Shown here one piece after another: positions 52,817 through 61,072 of a DNA stretch of 64,000 nucleotides. The stretch spans positions 186,001 to 250,000 of the forward strand of contig CACJLJ010000001.1 of NCBI GenBank assembly GCA_902594235.1. The letters are read 5' to 3'. Below the pieces are notes generated by a model. The model ran no database searches, was not told the DNA's origin, and worked only from the letters and a program-made list of their open reading frames with translations. How positions within the stretch are numbered: the stretch's first letter is position 1; each line of letters opens with the position of its first letter. Source of the DNA: an uncultured Pelagibacteraceae bacterium. Its GTDB lineage: Bacteria; Pseudomonadota; Alphaproteobacteria; Pelagibacterales; Pelagibacteraceae. Both the position numbers and the translations under genes were made by a program.

Positions 52817-53836
52817 ATGAATAAAACTGATGCATTAATAATTGGAGCAGGACCCACAGGTCTTTTTACAGCTCACCAATTAAAATTAATTGGTCTTAAT
52901 TGTGAAATTGTAGATAACTTGGATAAAATTGGAGGTCAGTGTATTGAATTATACCCAGATAAGCCAATTTATGATATTCCAGCAGTACCAGAGTGCACAG
53001 GAGAAGAGCTAACAAATAATTTAATTAATCAATTAAAACCTTTTGATATTAAATTTCACTTAAGTGAGAGAGTGGATGAAGTAAAAAAAGATGGAGATAA
53101 CTGGGTTGTAAAAACAAATAATGGCAAAAAATTTTTAACTCCCAATGTAATTATAGCAGGTGGTGTTGGTTCTTTTGAACCAAGAAAATTTGCAGTAAAA
53201 GATTGTGAAAAATTTGAAAATCAATCAGTTTTTTATTCAATTAAAGATAAAAAAATGTTTGAAGGAAAAACTGTTTCTATCTTTGGTGGTGGGGATAGTG
53301 CTTTAGATTGGGCAGTTGAATTGTCAAAAAACTCAAAAGTAAATTTAGTTCATAGAAGAGATGATTTTAGGGGGGCACAGGCTACAGTAGATAAAGTAAA
53401 ACAGCTGTCTAATGAGGGAAAAATAAATCTTTTTACCAAATATCAAATGATTGCAATTAAGGGAGAAAACAAATTAGAAAGTATAGAGATTAAAAGTGAT
53501 GATAAAGATGTTAAAACTCTCAAAACTGATTATGTTTTAGGTTTTTTTGGTCTAATAATGCAACTTGGTCCTATAGCTAATTGGGGTCTTAATATTGATA
53601 AAAAAACTGTAGAAGTTGATACTGAGAAATTTGAGACTAATCAAAAAGGTATTTATGCAGTAGGTGACATCTGTAGTTATCCCGGAAAACTGAAATTAAT
53701 TCTCTCAGGTTTTCATGAAGGTGCATTAGCAGCTCGGGCTTGCTTTAAATTAGCAAGGCCAAATGAAAAATATCGATTTGAATTTACGACATCATCAAAA
53801 TCTATTAAAGAGCGCCTTGGTGTGAAAAGTGATTGA
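52817..53836 (+). CDS. Ferredoxin-NADP reductase, thioredoxin-reductase-like
   Basis: A 339-residue flavoprotein with FAD loop IIGAGPTGLFTAHQLKLIG (residues about 7-25), IGGQCIELYPDKPIYDIP, the NADPH loop FGGGDSALDWAVEL (about 157-170), HRRDDFRGAQ and GIYAVGDICSYPGKLKLILS (about 275). It lacks the CxxC pair of thioredoxin reductase, which identifies the ferredoxin-NADP reductase branch. It starts on the base after the ferredoxin stop, so it is the likely redox partner. It overlaps the next gene by 8 bases. Confidence 0.93.
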   Translation: MNKTDALIIGAGPTGLFTAHQLKLIGLNCEIVDNLDKIGGQCIELYPDKPIYDIPAVPECTGEELTNNLINQLKPFDIKFHLSERVDEVKKDGDNWVVKTNNGKKFLTPNVIIAGGVGSFEPRKFAVKDCEKFENQSVFYSIKDKKMFEGKTVSIFGGGDSALDWAVELSKNSKVNLVHRRDDFRGAQATVDKVKQLSNEGKINLFTKYQMIAIKGENKLESIEIKSDDKDVKTLKTDYVLGFFGLIMQLGPIANWGLNIDKKTVEVDTEKFETNQKGIYAVGDICSYPGKLKLILSGFHEGALAARACFKLARPNEKYRFEFTTSSKSIKERLGVKSD

Positions 53837-54455
53837 GCTTTTTTCAGCAAATACTCCTAACGGAAAAAAAATTAGTATTATGCTTGAAGAGATTGGTTAT
53901 GATTATAATGTGACCAAGGTTGATATTGGTAAGGGCGAACAGTTTAAAGAAAGTTTTGTTAAGATCAGTCCATTTAGCAAAATACCAGTAATCATCGATC
54001 ATAAAAATAACAAAACTATCTTCGAGTCTGGGGCAATTTTAATTTATTTGGCAGAGCAAAGTGGAAAATTTTACAATCAAGCTAATCGAACAGAAATTAA
54101 TCAATGGCTTATGGCACAGATGGGCTATATTGGACCAATGTTAGGTCAGCATCATCAGTTTCACCATTACAATCCTGGCAAAAGTAAATTTGGAGAGGAG
54201 AGGTATTTCAAAATTTCAAAAAGAATTTATCAAGAACTTGATTCAGTTTTATCAAAATCAAAATTTTTATCTGGTGGAGATTATACAATTGCAGATATAG
54301 GAACTTTTCCGTGGATTGCACGTCACGAGTGGCATGACATAGGATTAAAGAAATATAAAAATTTGAGTAGATGGTACATTGAAATATCAAAAAGAGATGC
54401 TGTAAAAAAAGGTTTTTCTTTTATGGATAAGGACGAAAGCCCTCCATTACCTTAA
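53829..54455 (+). CDS. Glutathione-transferase-like protein
   Basis: A 208-residue protein of the GST superfamily, similar to the YfcG/Nu class. The thioredoxin-fold domain has IELFSANTPNGKKISIMLEE (residues 2-21), FVKISPFSKIPVIID and FESGAILIYLAEQSGKF (the glutathione-binding ESGAIL). The helical domain follows with MAQMGYIGPMLGQ. The start is GTG at 53829, inside the reductase gene, which makes the pair translationally coupled. It probably uses glutathione to reduce peroxides or disulfides; the substrate is unknown. Confidence 0.9.
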   Translation: MIELFSANTPNGKKISIMLEEIGYDYNVTKVDIGKGEQFKESFVKISPFSKIPVIIDHKNNKTIFESGAILIYLAEQSGKFYNQANRTEINQWLMAQMGYIGPMLGQHHQFHHYNPGKSKFGEERYFKISKRIYQELDSVLSKSKFLSGGDYTIADIGTFPWIARHEWHDIGLKKYKNLSRWYIEISKRDAVKKGFSFMDKDESPPLP

Positions 54456-54560
54456 TCAACCCATAGAATTTAACAATCTAAACAAAGATGCAAAAATACC
54501 ATGACCTGATAGCTCAATTGCTATAATGGCTATGATTATTAAGATAAATTTTTTATTCAT
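54456..54560 (-). CDS. Mini membrane protein, 34 aa
   Basis: ATG at 54560 to TGA at 54456, right beside the convergent GST-like gene. The sequence is a positively charged start (NKKF), a strongly hydrophobic ILIIIAIIAIELSGHG and a short tail. The ATG overlaps the stop of the 41-residue ORF by four bases (ATGA), so the two would be coupled. No family is recognised. The tight coupling is the main evidence. Confidence 0.45.
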   Translation of the reverse strand: MNKKFILIIIAIIAIELSGHGIFASLFRLLNSMG

Positions 54561-54682
54561 CTACTAAATACGAATATTAACAGGAGTATCCAAAAAAAAG
54601 CGTAATAAAAATAAATATATTTTTTTGTAAAATTATAAGTAATTGGATTGTGTATTTTTTTATTTTTTCTTTTTTTAGTCAT
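54557..54682 (-). CDS. Mini membrane protein, 41 aa, behind dksA
   Basis: ATG at 54682 lies 8 bases inside the end of dksA (ATGACTAA), and the frame ends at 54557. The 41 residues are a very basic head (TKKRKNKKIHN), then YIYFYYAFFWILLLIFVF as one membrane span and a final Ser-Arg. It is coupled upstream to dksA and downstream to the 34-residue ORF. No function can be assigned. Confidence 0.5.
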   Translation of the reverse strand: MTKKRKNKKIHNPITYNFTKKYIYFYYAFFWILLLIFVFSR

Positions 54683-55205
54683 CTGCATGAACTTTTTCGT
54701 TCTTTTCATGTTTTTCCTGTGCAGCAATGGTATACTTTGCAACAGGTCTTGCCATTAGCCTTTTTAGCCCAATCGGCTCTGCTGTATCTAAGCAGTATCC
54801 ATAAGTATCTTCCCTGATTCTTGCTAGTGCTTTGTCAATTTCAGAAATCAATTTTATTTGTCTATTAATTGCTTTCATTTCTACATTTTTATCAGTATAT
54901 GAGCTAGCTTGGTCAACAATATCGGCTGATATGCTGTTATCATCCATGCTCCCATTATATAAAGCCTCATTATTAGATTTAATTAATTCTTTTTTCCATT
55001 CTTGAAGTTTCATTCTGAAGAATATTTTATGTTTTTCACACATATATTTTTCACTCTCTTTTGGAAGGTAAGTTTTTGAAATTTTTATTGGATTTTTATT
55101 AATCTCTTTAGATTTTACAGAGGGCTTTTTAGAAGGTTTAGATTTTACTTTATTTAAAGTTTTTGTCTTCACCACTTTTTTTTTAACTTTGCTCGTGTTA
55201 GGCAT
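54675..55205 (-). CDS. dksA: DksA-type RNA polymerase-binding regulator
   Basis: DksA works with ppGpp on RNA polymerase to adjust rRNA and amino-acid promoters. The 176-residue protein has a Lys-rich N-terminal extension (residues 1-45, with repeated KVKSKPSKK-type clusters), the coiled-coil core (KIFFRMKLQEWKKELIKSNN; acidic tip DIVDQAS) and the degenerate zinc-finger domain DTYGYCLDTAEPIGLKRLMA, with Cys replaced at most ligand positions, as in other alphaproteobacterial DksA proteins. It heads a unit with two very small ORFs. Confidence 0.93.
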   Translation of the reverse strand: MPNTSKVKKKVVKTKTLNKVKSKPSKKPSVKSKEINKNPIKISKTYLPKESEKYMCEKHKIFFRMKLQEWKKELIKSNNEALYNGSMDDNSISADIVDQASSYTDKNVEMKAINRQIKLISEIDKALARIREDTYGYCLDTAEPIGLKRLMARPVAKYTIAAQEKHEKNEKVHADD

Positions 55206-55283
55206 ATCTTTAAATGAATTCGAGGCAGTATATTCAGCAAATTAATGGTGTCAAGCAAGCTTAATTATTGTAAATAATTGATT

Positions 55284-56672
55284 ATGAATGTTTTTAACAC
55301 AAAAATAACCAATATTTTTTTTATTTTTTTATTTTCACATTTACTTATTTGGACACTTGTCCCAACAATTACAAATGTCAATTTACCATTAGATACTATA
55401 GAAGCACTAGCGTGGGGAAGTAATTTAGATTGGGGTTTTAACAAACATCCTCCAGGTAGTGCTTTTTTTCCTGAGGTTTTTTTTCAAATTTTTGGTGCAC
55501 AAGACTGGTCTTTTTATTTATTAAGTCAAATTTTTGTTATAACTGCTTTTTATTTTGTGTTTAAGTTTGCAAATGAAATACTATCCAATACAAAACTTAG
55601 CTTAATTTCAGTTTTACTATTAGAAACAATTTACTTTTATAATTTTACTACACCTGAATTTAATGTAAATGTTTGCCAGCTTCCATTTTGGTCTTTGGTT
55701 GTTTACTATTCATGGAAAATTTACAGCTCAGAACAAATTAATTTTAAAGATTGTTGTTTGATAGGATTATTTGGAGCAATTGGATTTTTATCAAAATACT
55801 TATTTGTATATTTGTTGCTATCTTTAGTATTAATGTTTTCTTATTTAATTCTTTTAAAAAAAAGTAAAAAATTTGATTTTAAATATTTAATAATATTTGA
55901 AGTATTTTTAATATTGTTAGTGCCACATTTAATATGGTTATTTGATAATGATTTTGTGACTTTAACTTATGGTTTAAAAAGAACCATTATAGAGGACTCA
56001 AGTATTTTAAATCATCTTAAATACCCAGGAATTTTTCTTTTAAAACAAATTGGAATTTTAGTTCCATTTATGTTTCTAGTGTGGCTTTTAATAAATAAAA
56101 TAAAATTTAAGATTAATTTAAAAGATAAAAAATTAATTTTTTTAATATCTATAAATTTTTTACCATTGATGCTGATTTTGATTACATCAGCTTTAATGGG
56201 TTCAAAAATTAGAACAATGTGGATGACACCATTTTATCTATTTTTTGGAGTATTCTTTATTTACATTTTTCAACAGCAAATAAATCTTAAGAAAATCAAT
56301 TCATTTTTATATGCTTTTTTATTTTTGTTTCTGTTATCGCCTTCAATTTATTCGTATATTTCCATTTCAGAAAAAAATAAAAGAACAGATTATCCTGGAA
56401 AAGAAATAGCAGAATTAGTTGAAAGAAGATGGAATAAAAATTTTTCAAATGAAATAAAATATGTAATTGGTGACGAGTGGTATGCAGGAAATTTATCTTA
56501 TCATATTTCATCAAGACCTAAGTGGTTTAATTCAATAAAGAACAAGTCAGATAAATTAGATATTGATGGAGGGGTGGTCTATACTGGCAATGCCAAAATT
56601 TTAAAGGAGGTGTGCCCAGGAGATTTTGGTAAGATAAGAAATCAGGGTTTCTGTATGATTGGAAACAGATAG
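55284..56672 (+). CDS. GT39-type membrane glycosyltransferase
   Basis: A 462-residue protein with about ten membrane helices and the periplasmic first-loop pattern of PMT/ArnT-like enzymes: LPLDTIEALAWGSNLDWGFN followed by KHPPGSAFF (residues about 33-62), where acidic residues bind the lipid-linked sugar. The C-terminal soluble region has VIGDEWYAGNLSYH and a Cys-containing end (EVCPGDFG). The frame opens at TTG 55278; ATG at 55284 is more likely. It is followed 3 bases later by a GT2-type enzyme, which could make the lipid-linked sugar it uses. Confidence 0.85.
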   Translation: MNVFNTKITNIFFIFLFSHLLIWTLVPTITNVNLPLDTIEALAWGSNLDWGFNKHPPGSAFFPEVFFQIFGAQDWSFYLLSQIFVITAFYFVFKFANEILSNTKLSLISVLLLETIYFYNFTTPEFNVNVCQLPFWSLVVYYSWKIYSSEQINFKDCCLIGLFGAIGFLSKYLFVYLLLSLVLMFSYLILLKKSKKFDFKYLIIFEVFLILLVPHLIWLFDNDFVTLTYGLKRTIIEDSSILNHLKYPGIFLLKQIGILVPFMFLVWLLINKIKFKINLKDKKLIFLISINFLPLMLILITSALMGSKIRTMWMTPFYLFFGVFFIYIFQQQINLKKINSFLYAFLFLFLLSPSIYSYISISEKNKRTDYPGKEIAELVERRWNKNFSNEIKYVIGDEWYAGNLSYHISSRPKWFNSIKNKSDKLDIDGGVVYTGNAKILKEVCPGDFGKIRNQGFCMIGNR

Positions 56673-56675
56673 GTA

Positions 56676-57545
56676 ATGAAAGTAAAAATTTTAATTCCTG
56701 TTTATAATGACTGGAAATCAGTTTCTAAGCTTATTGAAGAGATAAATAGTTTGTCTATCAATTCAAATATAGATGTATCAATAATTATTGTAAATGATGC
56801 GTCTACTCATGATCATAAAAATGAAGATAAAGATTATGAAAATTTAACGTCAATCAAGATATTAAATATGAAAATAAATCAAGGTCATGCCCGATGTATT
56901 GCGACTGGATTAAAATATATTTTTGAAAAAGAGGATTTTGATTATGTAATTCCAATGGATGGGGATGGCGAAGATCGACCTGAAGAGATTAAAGTATTTT
57001 TAGATAAAATTGATACTGTTGATAGTAAAGCCATTGTGGGGCAAAGAACAAAAAGATCTGAGGGACTAATTTTTAAAATTTGTTATGAAATACATAAATT
57101 AATAACTATAACTTTTACAGGTAAATCAATAAAATTTGGTAATTATACTTGTTTACCAAAATCCACCGTTCAAAAGTTGATCAATGATAAAGCTACTTGG
57201 AATAGTTTTTCTGGCTCATTAACAAAACTAGAAGATAATTTAGTAAAAATTTCATCTGAAAGAGGAAAAAGATATTTTGGTCCATCTAAAATGAGTTTTT
57301 TAAATTTACTAAAGCACTCACTATCAATTATAAGTGTATTCAGAAAAACTGTCTTAGTACGTTCGGCATTTTTTATAATTATTTATATTTTAATGATTAA
57401 GAGTAACGCCTCTATTATTACCTCAATACCACTAATATTTTTACTTATAATGATTTACTCAATTTCAAGTTTAGCTTTAAGAGAAAATATGGATGAATTT
57501 GATAAAGCTTTATCAAATATAAACGATATCACAAAAATTAAATGA
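56676..57545 (+). CDS. GT2 glycosyltransferase with membrane tail
   Basis: A 289-residue protein with a GT-A fold: KILIPVYNDWKSVSKLIEEI at the start, IIIVNDASTHDHK, GHARCIATGLKY and DYVIPMDGDGEDRPEEI (residues about 88-104), where DGDGED holds the metal. A C-terminal pair of membrane helices (FFIIIYILMIK and IPLIFLLIMIYS) resembles dolichyl-phosphate sugar synthases. It likely supplies a polyprenyl-phosphate sugar for the GT39-like neighbour. It overlaps ppc by 4 bases. Confidence 0.87.
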   Translation: MKVKILIPVYNDWKSVSKLIEEINSLSINSNIDVSIIIVNDASTHDHKNEDKDYENLTSIKILNMKINQGHARCIATGLKYIFEKEDFDYVIPMDGDGEDRPEEIKVFLDKIDTVDSKAIVGQRTKRSEGLIFKICYEIHKLITITFTGKSIKFGNYTCLPKSTVQKLINDKATWNSFSGSLTKLEDNLVKISSERGKRYFGPSKMSFLNLLKHSLSIISVFRKTVLVRSAFFIIIYILMIKSNASIITSIPLIFLLIMIYSISSLALRENMDEFDKALSNINDITKIK

Positions 57546-60229
57546 AAAAAAAAGATCTTTATTACGAAAGAATTCCAACCAAACTTTTTAGAGAAGATGT
57601 AAAATATTTAGGCAATATTTTAGGGAAGGTAATAAAATTACAAGAGGGTCAAAATTTTTTTAATTTAGTTGAAAAGGTTAGAAAATTATCAAAGGCAAAC
57701 AAAAAAAATCTTAATCAAAAAAAATCTAATCAAAAGGTTATAAATGCTATCAATAGTCTTAATCCAAAAGACACTTTTAAACTAACTAGAGCATTTTCGC
57801 ATTTTATGAATTTTATTAATTTGGCTGAATTAGTAGATGCATCTAGAAGTTTAAATCAATATGAAAATGATAGCAAAAAAGTAAAGAGAAACAATTTATT
57901 TATTGAAGAAATTTTTGAAAATCTTTTTAGAAATAAAAATATTTCTAACAATAAAATATATAATTTAGCAAAAAATTTAAATATAGGAATAGTTTTAACT
58001 GCACACCCAACAGAGGTTAAAAGAAGAACTTTAATTCAAAAATATCATAACATTATAGAAATTTTAGAGAAAAGAGATCTATTAAAAAATTTTCCATCAA
58101 AATTAAAAATATTGGACAAAAAGCTATATGATGAACTTACAATCATTTGGAATACTGACGATCTAAAAAGATTTAAACCCTCACCCTTTGATGAAGCCAG
58201 ATGGGGTTTGGCTATTATCGAGGATAGTTTATGGGATACTATTCCAAAAGTTTATCGAAGATTGAATTCAATTTTCGTTCAGAATATGAATAAGAATTTA
58301 CCTAAAAACTTTAATCCAATAGAGTTTGGATCATGGATGGGGGGAGATCGAGATGGAAATCCCAATGTAACAGCTAATGTTACCAAAAAAGTAATTTTAT
58401 TATCTAGATGGGAAGCCGCTAAATTATATGAGAAAGCTTTGACAAAAATAATTAGATCTTATTCAATGGAAAAATGTTCAAAAAAAATCCTTCGTAAAGT
58501 TGGTAATTCTTTTGAACCTTATAGAGTTTTTCTTAGACCTTTGAGAGATAAAATGAGAATTACTCATAGGTCAATTGAACAGTACTTAGTAAATAAAAAA
58601 CCTTTAAACCAAAAAATATTATTAAGCTCCAGAGAAGAAATATTAAAACCTTTAAGAATAGTAAGAGAGTCATTAGAGCAAAATCAAAATGAAAATATTG
58701 CTAGTGGAGAATTATTGGATTTAATGAGAAGAGCAAAATGCTTTGGTATAAATCTTGCAAGATTAGATATAAGACAAGAGTCATCAAGACATAGTAAATT
58801 GATAAGTGAATTTGTAAAAAAAAGATATAATCATGACTATTCAAAGTATAGTGAAAAGGAAAAAATTAGTTTTTTAAAAAATCAAATTAATTCAAAAAAA
58901 AATCAATTTAAAAATTTTAATTTTAGAAATAAGGAAAACAAAGAGGTTTGGTCAACATTTCGAATATTAGCCGATGAACCAGCTGAATGTTTAGGAGCTT
59001 ATGTTATATCAATGACAACATCAGCTTCTGATATTCTATCCGTATCATTATTGCAAAAAGAGGCAAATATTAAACACAAATTAAGAGTTGTTCCATTGTT
59101 TGAAACTTTAAGCGATTTAATAAATGCTAAAAATATTATGGAAAATTTATTCTCACAATCCTGGTACAGGAAAATGATTAAGAATACACAAGAGGTGATG
59201 ATTGGATATTCTGATTCAAGTAAAGATGCAGGTAAAATTTGTGCAAGCTGGCATCAATACAAAGCCCAGGAGGAAATTATTAAATTAGGAAAAAAATTTA
59301 ATATTAAAATTACTTTTTTTCATGGAAGGGGTGGTTCTGCAGGCAGAGGAGGTGGTCCGATTCAAGCAACATTAAGATCACAACCACCAAATTCAGTTAA
59401 CGGTAAAATTAGAATTACTGATCAAGGAGAAGTTATCCAACAAAAATATGGATATGAGCCTATGGCAAAATATAATTTATGTAGCTACATTGGAGCTGTA
59501 ACTGAAGCAACACTAAATCCTCCTCTAAATCCAAAAAAAGAATGGAGGGCTTTAATTGAAAAAATGTCTGAAATTTCAAAAAACTCTTATAGAAAAAATA
59601 TAAATCAAAGTTCCGATTTTATTAAGTATTTCAAAACGGTAACACCTCATAGGGCTCTTGAAAAACTTTCTATAGGTTCAAGACCTTCCAAAAGAAAAAA
59701 TGTAGATAATATAAAAAGTTTGAGGGCAATACCCTGGGTCTTTGCATGGACTCAGATAAGACTAATGCTCCCAGCTTGGTTAGGGAGTGCAGAAGCTCTG
59801 AGATATTCTTACATGAAGCAATTTAGAAAAACTTTGTATGATATGGAGAGAAATTGGCCATTTTTTAATTCAATGTTAGATATGTTAGATATGGTAATTT
59901 CAAAAGCTGATCCAGAAATATCAAAAATTTATGAAAATTATTTAGCTGATGAAAATTTAAAAAGAGTTGGAAAAAAACTTAGATTTCAATTTGATACTAT
60001 TAAAAAGCTTAACAAAAAAATTACTCCTAAAGAAATAGTTAATTCAAGAAAACTCTTTAGAACGTCTATAATAGCCAGAAATATATATTCAGAAGTTTTG
60101 AATATAATTCAGCCAATTGTTGTAAATAGATTAAAAAAAGATAAAAATGCTCAAAGTAAGAAATATCTAAATGATGCACTATTAACATCAATAGCTGGAA
60201 TTTCTGCTGCAATGAAAAATACTGGATAA
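57542..60229 (+). CDS. ppc: Phosphoenolpyruvate carboxylase
   Basis: The enzyme fixes bicarbonate onto PEP to give oxaloacetate for the TCA cycle. The 895-residue protein has the active-site VLTAHPTEVKRRTLIQK (residues about 151-167), GSWMGGDRDGNPNVTA (about 261), GYSDSSKDAGK (about 556), FFHGRGGSAGRGGGP (about 595) and the conserved C-terminus ending NTG. It overlaps the GT2 gene by 4 bases and the next gene by one, so it sits inside an envelope-linked operon, which is unusual company for a carbon enzyme. Confidence 0.97.
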   Translation: MKKKDLYYERIPTKLFREDVKYLGNILGKVIKLQEGQNFFNLVEKVRKLSKANKKNLNQKKSNQKVINAINSLNPKDTFKLTRAFSHFMNFINLAELVDASRSLNQYENDSKKVKRNNLFIEEIFENLFRNKNISNNKIYNLAKNLNIGIVLTAHPTEVKRRTLIQKYHNIIEILEKRDLLKNFPSKLKILDKKLYDELTIIWNTDDLKRFKPSPFDEARWGLAIIEDSLWDTIPKVYRRLNSIFVQNMNKNLPKNFNPIEFGSWMGGDRDGNPNVTANVTKKVILLSRWEAAKLYEKALTKIIRSYSMEKCSKKILRKVGNSFEPYRVFLRPLRDKMRITHRSIEQYLVNKKPLNQKILLSSREEILKPLRIVRESLEQNQNENIASGELLDLMRRAKCFGINLARLDIRQESSRHSKLISEFVKKRYNHDYSKYSEKEKISFLKNQINSKKNQFKNFNFRNKENKEVWSTFRILADEPAECLGAYVISMTTSASDILSVSLLQKEANIKHKLRVVPLFETLSDLINAKNIMENLFSQSWYRKMIKNTQEVMIGYSDSSKDAGKICASWHQYKAQEEIIKLGKKFNIKITFFHGRGGSAGRGGGPIQATLRSQPPNSVNGKIRITDQGEVIQQKYGYEPMAKYNLCSYIGAVTEATLNPPLNPKKEWRALIEKMSEISKNSYRKNINQSSDFIKYFKTVTPHRALEKLSIGSRPSKRKNVDNIKSLRAIPWVFAWTQIRLMLPAWLGSAEALRYSYMKQFRKTLYDMERNWPFFNSMLDMLDMVISKADPEISKIYENYLADENLKRVGKKLRFQFDTIKKLNKKITPKEIVNSRKLFRTSIIARNIYSEVLNIIQPIVVNRLKKDKNAQSKKYLNDALLTSIAGISAAMKNTG

Positions 60230-61065
60230 TGTTAAAAAAAATTTTCTATTTAATCTTCACAATTTTTTTATTTTCCACATCAGTTTTTTCAGACAATCAT
60301 AAAAGGAATTTCAAAGATATAAAAGGCTACAAGGAACAGTTTCTTTCCATGTCTGAAAAAAAAGTAAATAGAATAAAACAAGTAAAAGCTTCAGACGGTT
60401 TCCCAGTTTATGAGGGAAAAACTAGCATTCAGGTTACCGTTAATAGAGAAGATGCGGGCTGTGGAAAAGGTAAAGCGAAAACAACACAAATCCAATGTGA
60501 TGGTAGAGGCAATAGAAGCAGACAAGAAATCCACCTTGGAGATATGAGGTTGAAAAATAAAGAACATATTTTTGAGTATGCAGTTTACTTTGATGAAAGT
60601 TATAAACCCTTAGAAAAAGGTGCTGTAGTTATTATTGGTCAAATGCACACTGATAACAAAGCTAAAGGATGTCATAGCTGTTGTCACTTTTGGGCTCAAG
60701 ATTTTAAATATAAAGGTGAGCATTATTATAGTTGGGCAAGTAAAGCAGCTTATTCATCAGAACCTGTTATAATTGGAAAAATTGAGGACTTAAAAGGGAA
60801 GTGGACACATTTAAAATTTCATGTGCTTTGGAAACTTGATGAAACTGGAAGATTTAAAATTTTTAAAGATAATGAGGTTATAGCTGATCTTAAGAATATA
60901 AAAACCTTAGCTGATACTTGTACAGGGGGTTATATGAAATTTGGAATTTATAGACATCGAACTATTGGTTATTGGAATTCTGATTGGGAAAGCTTACCAG
61001 ATCAAAGAGTCTACTTAGATAGCATCGTATTTAGAAAACCAAAAAAAGAAGAAAAATTTAAATAA
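60229..61065 (+). CDS. Secreted polysaccharide-lyase-like protein, Cys-rich
   Basis: A 278-residue protein with a signal peptide (KKIFYLIFTIFLFSTSVFS, cut near residue 22). The body resembles the jelly-roll of the heparin-lyase I-like polysaccharide lyase family: SRQEIHLGDMRLKNKEHIFE, AVYFDESYKPLEKGAVVIIG, WTHLKFHVLWKLDETGRFKI, the late MKFGIYRHR and VYLDSIVFRK. It has five or six cysteines (DAGCGKGK, IQCDG, GCHSCCHF, DTCTGG), suggesting disulfides or metal. It is probably periplasmic or exported. Activity is not certain; it could be a binding protein. It starts at the last base of ppc. Confidence 0.65.
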   Translation: MLKKIFYLIFTIFLFSTSVFSDNHKRNFKDIKGYKEQFLSMSEKKVNRIKQVKASDGFPVYEGKTSIQVTVNREDAGCGKGKAKTTQIQCDGRGNRSRQEIHLGDMRLKNKEHIFEYAVYFDESYKPLEKGAVVIIGQMHTDNKAKGCHSCCHFWAQDFKYKGEHYYSWASKAAYSSEPVIIGKIEDLKGKWTHLKFHVLWKLDETGRFKIFKDNEVIADLKNIKTLADTCTGGYMKFGIYRHRTIGYWNSDWESLPDQRVYLDSIVFRKPKKEEKFK

Positions 61066-61072
61066 TAGAAGT

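Noticed and set aside
51428-54674. Possible carotenoid/retinal synthesis genes near proteorhodopsin.
   Set aside because: No crt or blh-like frames are found; neighbours are prpE, ferredoxin, reductase, GST-like and dksA genes.
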